Below, piece after piece: positions 57,001-64,000 of a stretch of 64,000 nucleotides of DNA. Origin of the DNA: Phoronis australis. Lineage: Eukaryota > Phoronida > Phoronidae. The DNA is taken from assembly GCA_002633005.1 (NCBI GenBank), contig NMRA01000186.1, positions 62,001-126,000 on the forward strand, given 5' to 3'. The notes under the pieces were generated by a model, which saw nothing but the letters and a program-made list of their open reading frames with translations, was not told where the DNA came from and ran no database searches. The translations under genes and the position numbers were made by a program. Position 1 is the first letter of the stretch; every line of letters begins with the position of its first letter.

Positions 57001-60000
57001 CTCCATACCTAGTGCCACGCATATGAACCACTGAACTACCAAATACGGACTACAACATAAAAGTCATTCTAGTACATGTCTTGCGACTCCAGCTGGATTT
57101 CCTGCTCCATTCCAACAGGGCAAGGATGTGAACATGATGGCAACAAAGTTACATTATCACTCACAAGAAATGAGATCCAGAACACCTGTCATACAGAGCC
57201 AATCTACAATAAAATGCTCGCTTCCACAGAGATGGATAAACCTACTCTTTGGCATAAAGGAGCCCTGTTCAGGGGTGGCCCCTGCCTCAAACTTGGGTGC
57301 CTTGTAGTCAGCCACCTGCTCCAGGATAGGTTCAAAGTTCCTGGCTTGTGATGAGAGGCCACATTTCTCAGGTATCATCTCCATCAGCTGACTGTGTGTA
57401 CGGTTAGACATGCAGAGGAGAGACACCATCTCTTTACGTGCTATCTCATGCTCGCTGAGACCTAGGACAATTGATAACAAAAGATGTAAACGAAAGGTAC
57501 ACAATTAAGACAACCAGTGGTTGATAAACGTAGACAACAAGAAACACATAGTCAATAGTTTGGGAAAGTTCTTTTTACAAAGAAGCAACATCAGAACCAA
57601 GGTGTAATATTTTCAATTTTCCGAATCCAGGTATAGTCTTGTTAGTCTAAATTTTTTAATAAGTTGGTTTCTCCATGATTATACAGGATTTTTCACAGTG
57701 CAAAAAAATCTACTCATTCAATAATCCCACTTTGACCCACATCGTCAAATTTAAGTGTTGCTCATATCTTGGCACACTCACTTTGCCCTCTTGAAAGAAA
57801 CTGAAGACATTAAGGACTATAATCAAGATCATAGAGTACACCTGTAAGTCACCATATGAAGCAACAATTTGGTCAAGGCAAAATTGCCAATCAATCAAGC
57901 CATGGCTTCCGCGGAAGCAATCACTGAACTCCACTTGGTCCATAGCATATAAAAGTGTATTTCATAAAAAAACGAAGATTTAAAGAATGTACTGTCTGTG
58001 TGTGACTTTTCAAAAGTACACAATAAACATTAAGTACTGGCTTAAGCGCGGAAAGTTTAAAATGACACTTTCCAGACAGTTCAACTTATTCATTAACAAA
58101 ATTAACCAAACACTGCTTTGGTTCATGTTTCGGGAGGAACCCTTGGTTTTGGTTCTTTTAAACGGTAGACTAGCAATGATCCTAATTACCCAAATGGAGT
58201 TCATTAATAGCTTCAACGGAATAACTGACCACTGCAACCTTAATGCCACTTTGAAGTTTGAGATTTAGACTCTGCTGTGTGAGATTTAGACTCTGCTGCG
58301 TGAGATTTAGACTCTGCTGCATGAGATTTTGATTCTGCTGCGTGAGATTTCAGTGCAGAACACATTGTTTAACAAATTGTTTAAATAATGTCTAAGACGT
58401 AAACCAATAAGCAGAGGGCTTACCAATATTATTACGATGGCTCAGCAGTAAGACGAGGAATGTCAACATTCCCTCCACCAGAGGACCTTCCCGCTCCGGC
58501 TCCAAGAATGAGTTGTCGTGCATGGGTGACATGGTCATCCACTCCATGACATGATACCGCTCCATGATGTACTGTATCACGTAGTCTGGGCACAGTCGAC
58601 ATGCACACAACTGCAGAGTCAAAGTTATTACACTGAACTTTTTTATGAACAAGATTAATGTTCATGATGCACTTAGTACAGATGAGGGTTTCGCAGATCC
58701 ACAAATCACACAAATGAAAGGCGAGCATTTCACAAGTCTGATCAAGACTCAAATAATCTAACAATGAAATTGAATTGATTGGTCGGTGAGGTTGGAATGT
58801 TGAACAAGAGCAACGCAGAGCGTTGAAATGCGCCCACAATTGCACCGCATACGGTATCCTTCTAGGGTTGTTTATTGGTACCATAAAGTGGCCAGTAGAG
58901 GGCATATATGTAGTATGTTGTACTTAGCAAAATGGAAAGGCATGGTCATTGTCTCCTCAATAGGCTAGGGGCAAAATGTGAGTAATCTTCATAATACAAG
59001 CACATCTTATATACCAGTTGCTTAAAGCACCACAGAAACATAGAATTAAAAACAAAATAATTTACCAACATACGAGATTAGCACAGAATTAGAATGCCAG
59101 AAACAAATTTCTACTTGGAACTTTTCCTTCATAGTCACGAAGTAACACAAAGTATACACCTGAAGACCTATGAAAATACAGAGGTCAATGTAAAATACTA
59201 AAATTGCCACTAGAGGCAAATACTAAAATTGCCGCTAGAGGCATACCGGTAGTCAGAATCATCCAAAAGTTGTCATCGTCCGCTGTCAACATCACATAAA
59301 TACACTTGCTAAATTTAGTAAAGATCCTGCAAACGGTTTGGGAGATACAGCCATGGGCGCAAAAAAAAAAAACAAAACTGCCACTAGGAGGCGCCACAGT
59401 AGTCCAAATTGTCTGAAAATCATTGTCAGCTGTCTTCCTTATAGTAAGCACATACACGGCAATTTTCACAATCATCCTTTGAGCGGTTTGGTTGATAGAG
59501 GGGTGGACGCAAAAATACAGACTCGAAAACAGTAAAAATGGCCACTACGTGGCGCAAACTATGTCGAATCCATCTGAAAACGGGAGGATAGCGTCATCTC
59601 ACTAATAGGCGCTTACATACCAAAATTCATGAAAATCTGTTCAGGACTTTTGAAGATACAAAGGTAAGCGTAAAAAAACTAAAATTGCCACTAGGGGGCA
59701 CACCGGTAGTCGGATCCGTCCGAAAGTTCGCACATGCCGTCCCATTCATGAATGGAACATATGTGCCAAATTTCATGAACGTATGTCAAAGGGTTTTGGA
59801 GATAGAGCAGCAGACGCCAGACGCCGCCCGGACGGACGGACAGATGGACGGACGGACAGAGATGATGGCGTAATGCGTCCACATATAAATATGTGGACGC
59901 ATAATAAAAGGATAGCAATTTGAATCGAGGCATATTATTCACTCTTTCCCTTCCATTAGTGAAATTTTCTCAAGTACACAAGTGAGTGACTATTGCCTCA

Positions 60001-60934
60001 GTTTAGGAACACTAGCGGATTAAGGGTGGGGGGGACAAGGGGGCACGGCCCCACCCCCCCTATAATTCTCCCAGATACCACTTGGCAGTTTGGGTGTGAA
60101 TTGCTGACTAGCATATGAGCGCACCCAGGGGGTCTTGGGGGGCGAATGCACAATGCACAGGCCTTGAACAAACCCCGTTTACGTTTTTTTTTTTAGTAAT
60201 AAGGTCCACAAACCCAAAAATTCGAGACCCCTGCATCCCTACATTTTAGGCTGGGAGTGCGCATGTGGCGAAATTCTGGTTATTCCTGTGCCCTGGCCCC
60301 CCTAACTCAAAATCCTGGATCCACCCCTGGGGACAGCCAAATTAACTTGTTTTTCCATACTTCAAAGGCTCGTGAAACAGGCTCAGACATTGAAATTTTC
60401 AACAAGCATCTAATCTAATTTGTTCAATTATAGCAGATGTACACTATACGGAAAGCCAACAATGTAATACAACTCTCGATATCATTAGAATTCATTTACT
60501 TTTATGGAGAACTTGATACAAAATAAAGTTTCTCCAGACATTTTACCATAACTTAGCAGACTACTTTGTTTCAGATTCTGGACTAGTTCTTGAACCTGTT
60601 GTCTGTTTGGAAATTTTTTTAACAGCATAAGTATATAGAATATTTTTTACTTTTAAATGCATAACACAAAAGATGCAGCTAACACAGCAAACATAATTGT
60701 TAAACTATATCTAGGATACAGTCAGTGCAAATTATGTCAATCAAAATACTGACCTCTAAAAACAAACACAGTGTAAAAATTAAAGACCTAACGTGAGTAA
60801 CAAACCTGCAACAAGTAAATGTCCTGGTCAACCAACGAGTTACAAAAGTGACACTGAATGTAGGTCATGGCCTGACCTTTGACCTGGATGCCGTTCCTCA
60901 CCCACATTCCAGCAAAGATCTCCGTAAATGCCAC
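36919..60934 (-). CDS. ubr3: E3 ubiquitin-protein ligase UBR3, C-terminal 1257 residues (5' end outside window)
   Basis: Exons in transcript order: 60806-60934, 58424-58610, 57246-57461, 56339-56435, 55629-55776, 54222-54498, 52731-53441, 51434-51592, 50579-50712, 48253-48363, 47533-47727, 46986-47119, 46121-46194, 44994-45087, 42888-43003, 41750-41970, 41207-41323, 40423-40608, 39036-39245, 37565-37704, 36919-37036. All are GT/AG and phase-consistent; 3774 nt in total. Best match is UBR3, judged by segments such as [32 protein letters not shown] and the C-terminal [20 protein letters not shown]. Counting from the first residue in the window, RING ligands are Cys616, Cys619, Cys706, His708, His711, Cys714, Cys741 and Cys744; the C-terminal Cys-rich domain is about 1125-1245. 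The family transfers ubiquitin to target proteins; UBR3 carries a UBR box but is not a classical N-degron reader. The 5' part (roughly a third by family length) must lie right of the window. Confidence 0.95.
37565..37704 (-). CDS. ubr3: ubr3 penultimate exon
   Basis: Encodes [20 protein letters not shown], then [20 protein letters not shown]. This is the conserved end of the Cys-rich domain (GxGIFLLINAS and WGSVYLDAHGEEDRDL). Acceptor TTGAAG, donor GTATGT, phase 0 in, 2 out. Confidence 0.94.
39036..39245 (-). CDS. ubr3: ubr3 exon with C-terminal Cys-rich domain
   Basis: Encodes [20 protein letters not shown], then [20 protein letters not shown] and CKQ. The CxxC and CLxCGT and CCKQ arrangement is the zinc-binding C-terminal domain of UBR1/2/3-type ligases. 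Acceptor TGCAG, donor GTAGGG, phase 0/0. Confidence 0.95.
39392..39492 (+). repeat. interspersed repeat, copy 2
   Basis: About 100 bp similar to 23751-23850 (GCCATTTTACCTGACAAACA, TTATTGTTTG, GGGGGCAGAGCTTG, TAGGTCAATTGGCA). It is preceded at 39308 by AATTGACCTTTCGCCAG, an end motif also found at 43283 and 44784-44800, so the two may belong to one TIR family. Confidence 0.65.
40423..40608 (-). CDS. ubr3: ubr3 exon
   Basis: A 62-codon phase 0/0 exon. It contains [15 protein letters not shown] and a Trp-rich segment ([20 protein letters not shown]), positionally matching the region before the C-terminal Cys-rich domain. Acceptor GTTTAG, donor GTGGGT. Less conserved than neighbours, but frame and splice sites are clean. 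Confidence 0.88.
41207..41323 (-). CDS. ubr3: ubr3 exon
   Basis: Encodes [20 protein letters not shown], matching LQDFCLPFLRITSLLQHHLF. Acceptor TGTCAG, donor GTAAAT, phase 0/0. Confidence 0.92.
41750..41970 (-). CDS. ubr3: ubr3 exon
   Basis: Encodes [20 protein letters not shown], then a variable Ser/Lys region and [17 protein letters not shown]. The first part matches HFTCIVKVLFTLLYTQALAA. Acceptor TTTTTAG, donor GTAAGT, phase 1 in, 0 out. Confidence 0.92.
41996..42024. repeat. AAT microsatellite
   Basis: A simple (AAT)n run of roughly 30 bp in a ubr3 intron. Confidence 0.9.
42203..42748. mobile_element. diverged relative of the 3777-4184 MITE with internal 49-bp array
   Basis: Shares with 3777-4184 the words GAGTCGATTATTCTACGCTC (versus GAGTCTATTATTCTATGCTC) and CGAGTAGAAAGATTAGA near the right end. 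Ends look inverted but eroded. Inside, a 49-bp unit starting CTCGAGGTCATCAAATGAGG is repeated four times (42434-42629). Confidence 0.65.
42888..43003 (-). CDS. ubr3: ubr3 exon
   Basis: Encodes [20 protein letters not shown] and [10 protein letters not shown], aligning with QQPEVPILYHDVTSLLLIQI and LMMPQPLRK. Acceptor TTCCAG, donor GTAAGC, phase 2 in, 1 out. Confidence 0.92.
43283..44800. mobile_element. 1.5-kb TIR element in a ubr3 intron
   Basis: Perfect 17-bp inverted repeats AATTGACCTTACGCCAG at 43283-43299 and 44784-44800. No clear target duplication. The left interior (43300-43780) is CpG-rich with an E-box/ETS-like patch (CACGTGATGCGGAAGT) and short frames without recognisable domains. 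Class unknown. Confidence 0.6.
44994..45087 (-). CDS. ubr3: ubr3 short exon missed by long-frame search
   Basis: A 94-nt exon found by phase and homology: [20 protein letters not shown], then WSQLTGIST, aligning with LFHVLALHMRLYS and PWRKLTQLE. Acceptor TTCCAG, donor GTGAGT. Phase 1 in and 2 out are exactly what the flanking exons need. Confidence 0.85.
45241..45318 (-). repeat. possible tRNA-derived SINE head
   Basis: On the minus strand, GCTAGTGGCGCAGTGGTAAA contains a good pol III A-box (TGGCGCAGTGG). About 40 nt on, GGGGATCAAATTATG is a weak B-box. It does not fold as an intact tRNA, so a decayed SINE head is more likely. Confidence 0.45.
46121..46194 (-). CDS. ubr3: ubr3 short exon
   Basis: A 74-nt exon encoding [20 protein letters not shown], then KKSCI, the counterpart of RTNLELELIHRGG and KRSCL. 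Acceptor TCTCAG, donor GTGGGT, phase 2 in, 1 out. Confidence 0.9.
46986..47119 (-). CDS. ubr3: ubr3 exon
   Basis: Encodes [20 protein letters not shown] and [19 protein letters not shown], corresponding to the KKYRDYSKT and FLFMYSVAR region. Acceptor GTACAG, donor GTAATT, phase 0 in, 2 out. Confidence 0.92.
47533..47727 (-). CDS. ubr3: ubr3 exon with last RING cysteine pair
   Basis: Encodes [20 protein letters not shown] and LLPIFPK, matching the VDKGEFTCPLCRQ end of the UBR3 RING, then a helix ([14 protein letters not shown]). Acceptor TTTCAG, donor GTAAAT, phase 0/0. Confidence 0.94.
48000..48252 (-). pseudogene. tandem partial pseudo-copies of the ubr3 RING exon
   Basis: Three stretches resemble the 3' half of the exon at 48253-48363: 48000-48071, 48095-48168, and a 62-bp recent duplication whose exon tail is 48191-48215. 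The 48095 copy keeps a donor-like AAAG|GTATGG and the 62-bp unit repeats the true donor exactly at 48190/48191. The older copies carry stops or indels in the original frame. Confidence 0.75.
48253..48363 (-). CDS. ubr3: ubr3 exon carrying the RING CxH/HxxC core
   Basis: A 37-codon phase 0/0 exon: [20 protein letters not shown], then [10 protein letters not shown]. It matches the UBR3 segment with CGHxLHxxCHxSYMESL. Acceptor TTCCAG, donor GTATGT. In the LHxxCH motif an acidic residue of vertebrate UBR3 is His here. Several decayed copies of this exon's 3' half lie just downstream (48000-48252). Confidence 0.93.
48599..50268. mobile_element. TIR element (about 0.46 kb) split by a LINE insertion
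   Basis: Inverted ends ACATATCACGAATTTTTGT (left, 48599-48617) and the same 19 bases reversed at 50250-50268, followed inward by CGGTCGG-type words on both sides. Removing the nested LINE leaves a MITE-sized element. No obvious target duplication. Confidence 0.7.
48675..49895 (-). mobile_element. 5'-truncated LINE (non-LTR retrotransposon) with 16-bp target duplication
   Basis: The insertion at 48691-49879 is flanked by CCAGCAAGGCTAAGAG at 48675-48690 and 49880-49895. On the minus strand it starts within the reverse transcriptase catalytic box (DDLVLMVD), continues through a thumb-like region ([11 protein letters not shown]) and a C-terminal segment ([20 protein letters not shown]), and ends with AATAAACAATC and an ATCT-type simple tail (near 48690-48722). 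Frameshifts and stops break the frame; it is dead. The tail type suggests an RTE/CR1-like LINE; the clade is not resolved. Confidence 0.88.
50579..50712 (-). CDS. ubr3: ubr3 exon between RING halves
   Basis: Encodes [20 protein letters not shown], then [20 protein letters not shown]. The start (VLG) and the last helix align weakly with vertebrate UBR3; the middle is variable. The call rests mainly on splice sites and phase (1 in, 0 out). Confidence 0.83.
51434..51592 (-). CDS. ubr3: ubr3 exon with first RING cysteine pair
   Basis: Encodes [20 protein letters not shown] and [10 protein letters not shown], matching the YDCVICGQ start of the UBR3 RING. Acceptor TTACAG, donor GTAGGT. Phase 1 in, 1 out. 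Confidence 0.93.
52145..52335. repeat. 38-bp minisatellite, 5 copies, ubr3 intron
   Basis: Units start at 52145, 52183, 52221, 52259 and 52297, each with GTCTTTGCGTTGTGTGTCTG and ATGCCACTCTGAGAGCA. Frames on the minus strand through it are repeat artefacts. Confidence 0.95.
52500..52752. repeat. ubr3: 54-bp tandem array spanning a ubr3 splice donor
   Basis: Units start at 52547, 52601, 52655 and 52709, with a partial one before. The unit on the minus strand has GGGTGGGCCTCTGGCTTTGT and GTTGTGGATATGGAGG. The array includes the end of the coding exon at 52731; the GT of the donor recurs in each unit. As 54 is a multiple of three, the frame reads on as an 18-aa repeat. Confidence 0.93.
52731..53441 (-). 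CDS. ubr3: ubr3 large exon: disordered region, conserved helix and basic coiled coil
   Basis: At 711 nt, the longest exon. It has a low-conservation polar region, then [16 protein letters not shown], a helix ([11 protein letters not shown]) and a basic predicted coiled coil ([20 protein letters not shown]). The donor GAAG|GTGGGT lies inside a 54-bp tandem array, and the frame stays open through it down to about 52468; the next exon's phase and homology support the stated donor. Phase 1 in, 1 out. Confidence 0.92.
54222..54498 (-). CDS. ubr3: ubr3 exon, helical then acidic region
   Basis: Encodes [20 protein letters not shown], then a polar region containing [10 protein letters not shown], the counterpart of the DSWFPGSNL segment, and an acidic stretch. 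Acceptor CTTCAG, donor GTGAGT, phase 0 in, 1 out. Confidence 0.92.
54918..55472. mobile_element. 549-bp PIF/Harbinger-type MITE, ubr3 intron
   Basis: About 42-bp terminal inverted repeats starting GGGCTGTTCCAG, with ATCTG and a G-rich GGGAGGGGGGAAGGCA in both. TAA lies at both flanks (54918-54920, 55470-55472), the 3-bp target typical of PIF/Harbinger. No transposase inside. Subterminal AACCACCCGTAA/AACCACCCATAA words recur. Confidence 0.85.
55629..55776 (-). CDS. ubr3: ubr3 exon with RLLHCKT motif
   Basis: Encodes a Pro-rich stretch ([12 protein letters not shown]) and [20 protein letters not shown], which matches the UBR3 RLLHCKTLH segment. Acceptor TTTCAG, donor GTACGT, phase 2 in, 0 out. 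Confidence 0.93.
56052..56180. repeat. 28-bp minisatellite, about 5 copies
   Basis: Units begin GGGTTTAGTGCTGGGG followed by TTGAGGAGACAT, with drift in the last copies. In a ubr3 intron. Confidence 0.9.
56339..56435 (-). CDS. ubr3: ubr3 exon
   Basis: Encodes [20 protein letters not shown], then [10 protein letters not shown], equivalent to the WDxEFDPV and HRRDxQSAMDRY region. Too short to show as a long frame; called from homology plus splice phase (1 in, 2 out). Confidence 0.9.
57246..57461 (-). CDS. ubr3: ubr3 exon with LCMSNRTHS motif
   Basis: Encodes [20 protein letters not shown], the [10 protein letters not shown] segment and a Gln/Gly stretch ending in FMPK. Acceptor CCTAG, donor GTAGGT. 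Phase 1 in, 1 out. Confidence 0.93.
58259..58352. repeat. 22-bp minisatellite, about 4 copies
   Basis: Tandem GAGATTTAGACTCTGCTGCG-type units, in a ubr3 intron close to the exon at 58424. Confidence 0.9.
58424..58610 (-). CDS. ubr3: ubr3 exon, helical region
   Basis: Encodes [20 protein letters not shown], then an acidic segment and a hydrophobic helix ([18 protein letters not shown]). It matches the UBR3 stretch before the MxLCMxxRTHS motif. Phase 0 in, 1 out; donor GTAAGC. Confidence 0.93.
59170..59905 (+). repeat. interspersed repeat copy with terminal hairpin
   Basis: The fuller copy of the repeat at 3110-3560. It has three similar modules, each with AAATTGCCACTAGAGG or AATGGCCACTACGTGG and a following ATTCATGAA(A) segment. 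Toward the end are a GGAC-rich microsatellite (59829-59858) and a hairpin with arms TGCGTCCACAT/ATGTGGACGCA (59874-59901). Confidence 0.75.
60012..60345. mobile_element. possible decayed hAT-like MITE
   Basis: The right end, read in reverse complement, is CAGGGGTGGATCCAGGATTT followed by a G-rich run. The left end (GCGGATTAAGGGTGGGGGGG) is a degenerate match. The interior is rich in GGGG/CCCC runs. Target duplication not found. Confidence 0.4.
60806..60934 (-). CDS. ubr3: ubr3 exon (first in window)
   Basis: A 43-codon phase 0/0 exon with [20 protein letters not shown], then [15 protein letters not shown], a highly conserved UBR3 segment. Acceptor CTGCAG, donor GTTTGT. No further upstream exon was recognised between here and the window end. 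Confidence 0.93.
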
Positions 60935-60984
60935 CTGCAGCACAGACAGCAAAATTAACGTAAAAGGACTCCGGGTTCTTTCCA

Positions 60985-61360
60985 TATCAGAATATCAGAT
61001 TGCCAAAGAATAAACTTTCTGAACAAAAATCCAATGAAAAAGCTACCTATAAGAAAGTTCAGAGCTTCATTTCCAAGGGAACCAGTCAAACTTGCACACC
61101 AACCTCAAATCGTCTGCAACAACCCTGTATTATGCAAACCAACCCCAACATCAAGTAAACAAACAAAAAATACACATACAAATTGCAAACTTATTCAATG
61201 CATGAAATCAATATAAATCATTTGTTGTTCACCAGCAACACTTGGTGTTTGTTCAGATAAATTCCGATGTTTGCAATGCAAGTTTTGTGTGCAAACAAAA
61301 TGCTTTTGTTTGTATGTTTCATTCATGTTCGATTCCAAAATTCACACAAATGATTAAAGC
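60985..61360. other. gene-free stretch, ubr3 intron
   Basis: AT-rich sequence with no exon, repeat or RNA gene that I can recognise. Confidence 0.5.
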
Positions 61361-61367
61361 GCTAGAT

Positions 61368-61720
61368 AAGTGTGTATGACTGCATGGCATCCTTGTGTGT
61401 ACGACTGCCTGGCATCCTTGTGTGTACGACTAACTGGCATCCTTGTGTGTACGACTGCCTGGCATCCTTATGTGTACGACTGCCTGGCATCCTTATGAGT
61501 ACGACTGCCTGGCATCCTGATGTGTACGACTGCCTGGCATCCTTATGTGTACGACTGCCTGGCATCCTTATGTGTACGACTGCCTGGCATCCTTATGTGT
61601 ACAACTGCCTGGCATCCTTATGTGTACGACTGCCTGACATCCTTGTGTGTATGACTGCCTGACATCCTTGTGTGTACGACTGCCTGGCATCCTTGTGTGT
61701 ATGACTGCCTGGCACCCTTA
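61368..61720. repeat. 25-bp minisatellite, about 14 copies
   Basis: Tandem units around GTGTACGACTGCCTGGCATC followed by CTTAT or CTTGT. As 25 is not a multiple of three, the same unit is read in all three frames in turn, giving a 25-residue protein repeat on the plus strand that is not a gene. Confidence 0.95.
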
Positions 61721-61721
61721 A

Positions 61722-64000
61722 TTACTTGGCGGAATTCTTCCGCCAAGTATGTTGGTCTGACAGGAAGTTTTTTTTTTGTTTGTTCGCTCTCTACAGGTCG
61801 CAATTTTTGTCCGATTTTCACGAAATTTGCACACAACCTGTAGATCGGGAACTGCTAGAACGCTATTGTTTTTGGTTATGATCGGATACAAAATAGCGGA
61901 CGTGGTGGCCATTTTGTATCCGATTTCACAGTCAAAAACTCGTAGAGGCCGCACTTTTCGACCTACATGGCTAAAAATCGGTACGAATATACTAGAACGC
62001 ATGTGCTACAATTGTGCAGAAAATCGTCGACTTCCGGTTAACGATGGCGGAAATATTGGACGTGGCACATGCGCACCCCGAAATATGGCCAAAAACGTTT
62101 TCTCCTGTATTTGCAAACCAATTACTTTCAAACTGGTCACGTGTTTGTTGAGTTTAATAAGCTTTTATAAAAAATTATTGAACCGGAAGTCACTTTCAAG
62201 ATGGCGGCTGTGGGGCATGTTCACACGGTTTCAATCGCTCTGGTGTCGCATTTTTTATGGGAAGAGCAAATGACATGAATTTTTGCATGTGGATTCCTTG
62301 AAGTATGACCTTTCAAAAAGTCTGCCAGAGCGTATTTCTCACACTTACCGTTTTCAAGTTATTTGACTTTGAATTTCAAAAAAAACGGCAAATTTTCAAT
62401 TTTCTTGAAATTTTTTTGGATTTTTGCCAAACTACCACTTTAGATAGAATTTTGAACGGGCTTTCAGGAGATATTTTCCATTTTGCGCTACGAAGTCTAC
62501 TTTTTGAATTATTCAAGATTTTCGGATACCGTTGTTCCTTCGGTCACACGCAGCTCACTTTGTTTTGGTCATGCCTAGTTGACCCAGACTGACCCAGCCA
62601 GCACTGTCCTACTGTAAAGCATGCCTCATCCGCAATGTTGCGCCATCTATTGTTCTTTATTGTAGTTGATTGTATGCTCTATCAAAGTACGTAGAGTTGT
62701 GGACGGGCTTTCAGATGATATTTTCCATTTCACGCTACAACGTCTACTTTTGAATTATTCGAGATTTTCGAATGCCGCTGTTCCTTCGGTCACCTATGAA
62801 AGGACGCAGCTGGCTGGCTTTCAGTTCACTTTATTTTGGTTATGCCTAGTTGACCCAGACTGACCCAGCCAGCACTGTCCTACTGCAGACTGGACCGTCA
62901 TGTTGCGCCATCTATTGTTCTTTATTGTAGTTGATTGTATGCTCTCTATTTGATTTCTTCGCTAGTCACATGAATGTTATCGTGTTTGTCGTCTTTTCGA
63001 TTAATTTCACGAAATTTGCACACAACATGTAGATCCGGAAGTACTGGAACGTTATTGTTTTTGGTCATGATCGGATACAAAATGGGGGACGTGGCAGCCA
63101 TTTTGTATCCGATTTCACAGTCAAATACTCGTAGAGGCCGCATTGTTCGACCTACATGGCTGAAAATCGGTACGAATATACTAGAACGCATGTGCTACAA
63201 TTGTGCAGAAAATCGTAGACTTCCAGTTCAAGATGGCGGAAATATTGGACGTGGCGCATGCGCACCCCGAAATATGGGTAAAAACGTTTTCTCTTGTAGA
63301 GGGCGCATTTGCAAACCAATCACTTTCAAACTGGTCACGTGTTTGTTGAGTTTAATAAGCTTTTGTAAAAAATTATTGAACCGGAAGTCACTTTCAAGAT
63401 GGCGGCTGTGGCGCATGTTCACACGGTTTCAATCGCTCTGGTGTCGCATTTTTAACGGGAAGAGTAAATGACGTGAGTTTTGGCATGTGGATTCCTTGAA
63501 GTATGGCCTTTCAAAAAGTCTGCGAGGGCGTATTTCTCAGACTTACCGTTTTCGAGTTATTTGACTTTGAATTTCAACAAAAAACGGCAAATTTTCAATT
63601 TTCTCGAAAATTTTTTGGATTTTTGCCAAACTACCACTTTAGATAGACTTTTGAACGGGCTTTCAGAAAATATTTTCCATTTTGCACTACGACGTCTACT
63701 TTTTGAATTATTCGAGATTTTCGGATACCGTTGTTCCTATGCAAGCACGCAGCTGGCTGGCTTTCAGTTCACTTTGTTTTGGTTATGCCTAGTTGACCCA
63801 GACTGACCCAGCCAGCACTGTCCTACTGTAAAACATGGCTCGTCCGTCATGTTGCGCCATCTATTGTTCTTTATTGTAGTTGACTGTATGCTCTCTATTT
63901 GATTTCTTCGCTAGTCACATGAATGTTATCGTGTTTTCCAAACTACCACTTTAGATAGAATTTTGAACGGGCTTTCAGAAGATATTTTCCATTTTGCGCT
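61722..64000 (-). repeat. about 1-kb repeat family, tandem units, inverted relative to 19448-22095
   Basis: It begins with a palindrome having a CTTGGCGGAATTC core (61723-61749). A full unit follows to about 62640, then partial and full units, running off the window edge. The shared hairpin is at 61880-61923 and 63070-63113; CATGTTGCGCCATCTATTG recurs near 62896 and 63847. It is the reverse complement of the family seen at 19448-22095. Confidence 0.85.

Overview
The window is eukaryotic nuclear DNA from an animal: AT-rich, with intron-split genes and many DNA-transposon remnants and minisatellites. Two conserved metazoan genes lie head to tail on the minus strand. I rebuilt both exon by exon from homology, GT/AG splice sites and phase bookkeeping. 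The left gene (31838 down to 2012) is a complete IGF2BP/IMP/VICKZ RNA-binding protein: 14 coding exons, 1779 nt, 592 aa, two RRMs and four KH domains. The right gene (60934 down to 36919) is the C-terminal part of the E3 ubiquitin ligase UBR3: 21 coding exons, 3774 nt, 1257 aa plus stop. Its 5' part, including the UBR box, lies beyond the right edge. A single IGF2BP with both RRMs and a canonical UBR3 suggest a non-vertebrate bilaterian, perhaps a lancelet, hemichordate, echinoderm or lophotrochozoan. I cannot name the species from sequence alone.

Layout: 1-2011 is the igf2bp 3' UTR and flank. 2012-16055 holds igf2bp exons 14 to 3, with a 62-bp and a 24-bp minisatellite, a TIR MITE and a hAT-like MITE in introns. 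16056-31663 holds two long introns. They contain a candidate alternative first exon (18980-19002) that would skip RRM1, a 1.2-kb TIR element, a roughly 1-kb repeat family, a 58-bp minisatellite, two hAT-type elements and a Mutator-like foldback element with 9-bp target duplication. 31664-31838 is igf2bp exon 1. About 5 kb of intergenic DNA without recognisable genes follows. 36919-60934 is ubr3, carrying a nested LINE, a PIF/Harbinger-type MITE, a 1.5-kb TIR element and several minisatellites. 61360-64000 is a 25-bp array followed by the 1-kb repeat family in inverted orientation.

The two genes have no obvious shared pathway. IGF2BP controls mRNA localisation, stability and translation in cytoplasmic granules; UBR3 is a RING-type ligase of the N-recognin family. 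The most distinctive points are: (1) the ubr3 RING exon has decayed tandem partial copies in the next intron; (2) two other ubr3 splice sites also sit inside tandem duplications, one giving two in-frame acceptors 48 nt apart; (3) histone-type 3' stem-loops occur in duplicate inside a transposon; (4) a phase-compatible alternative first exon exists in igf2bp. No CRISPR, prokaryotic operon or virus was seen.
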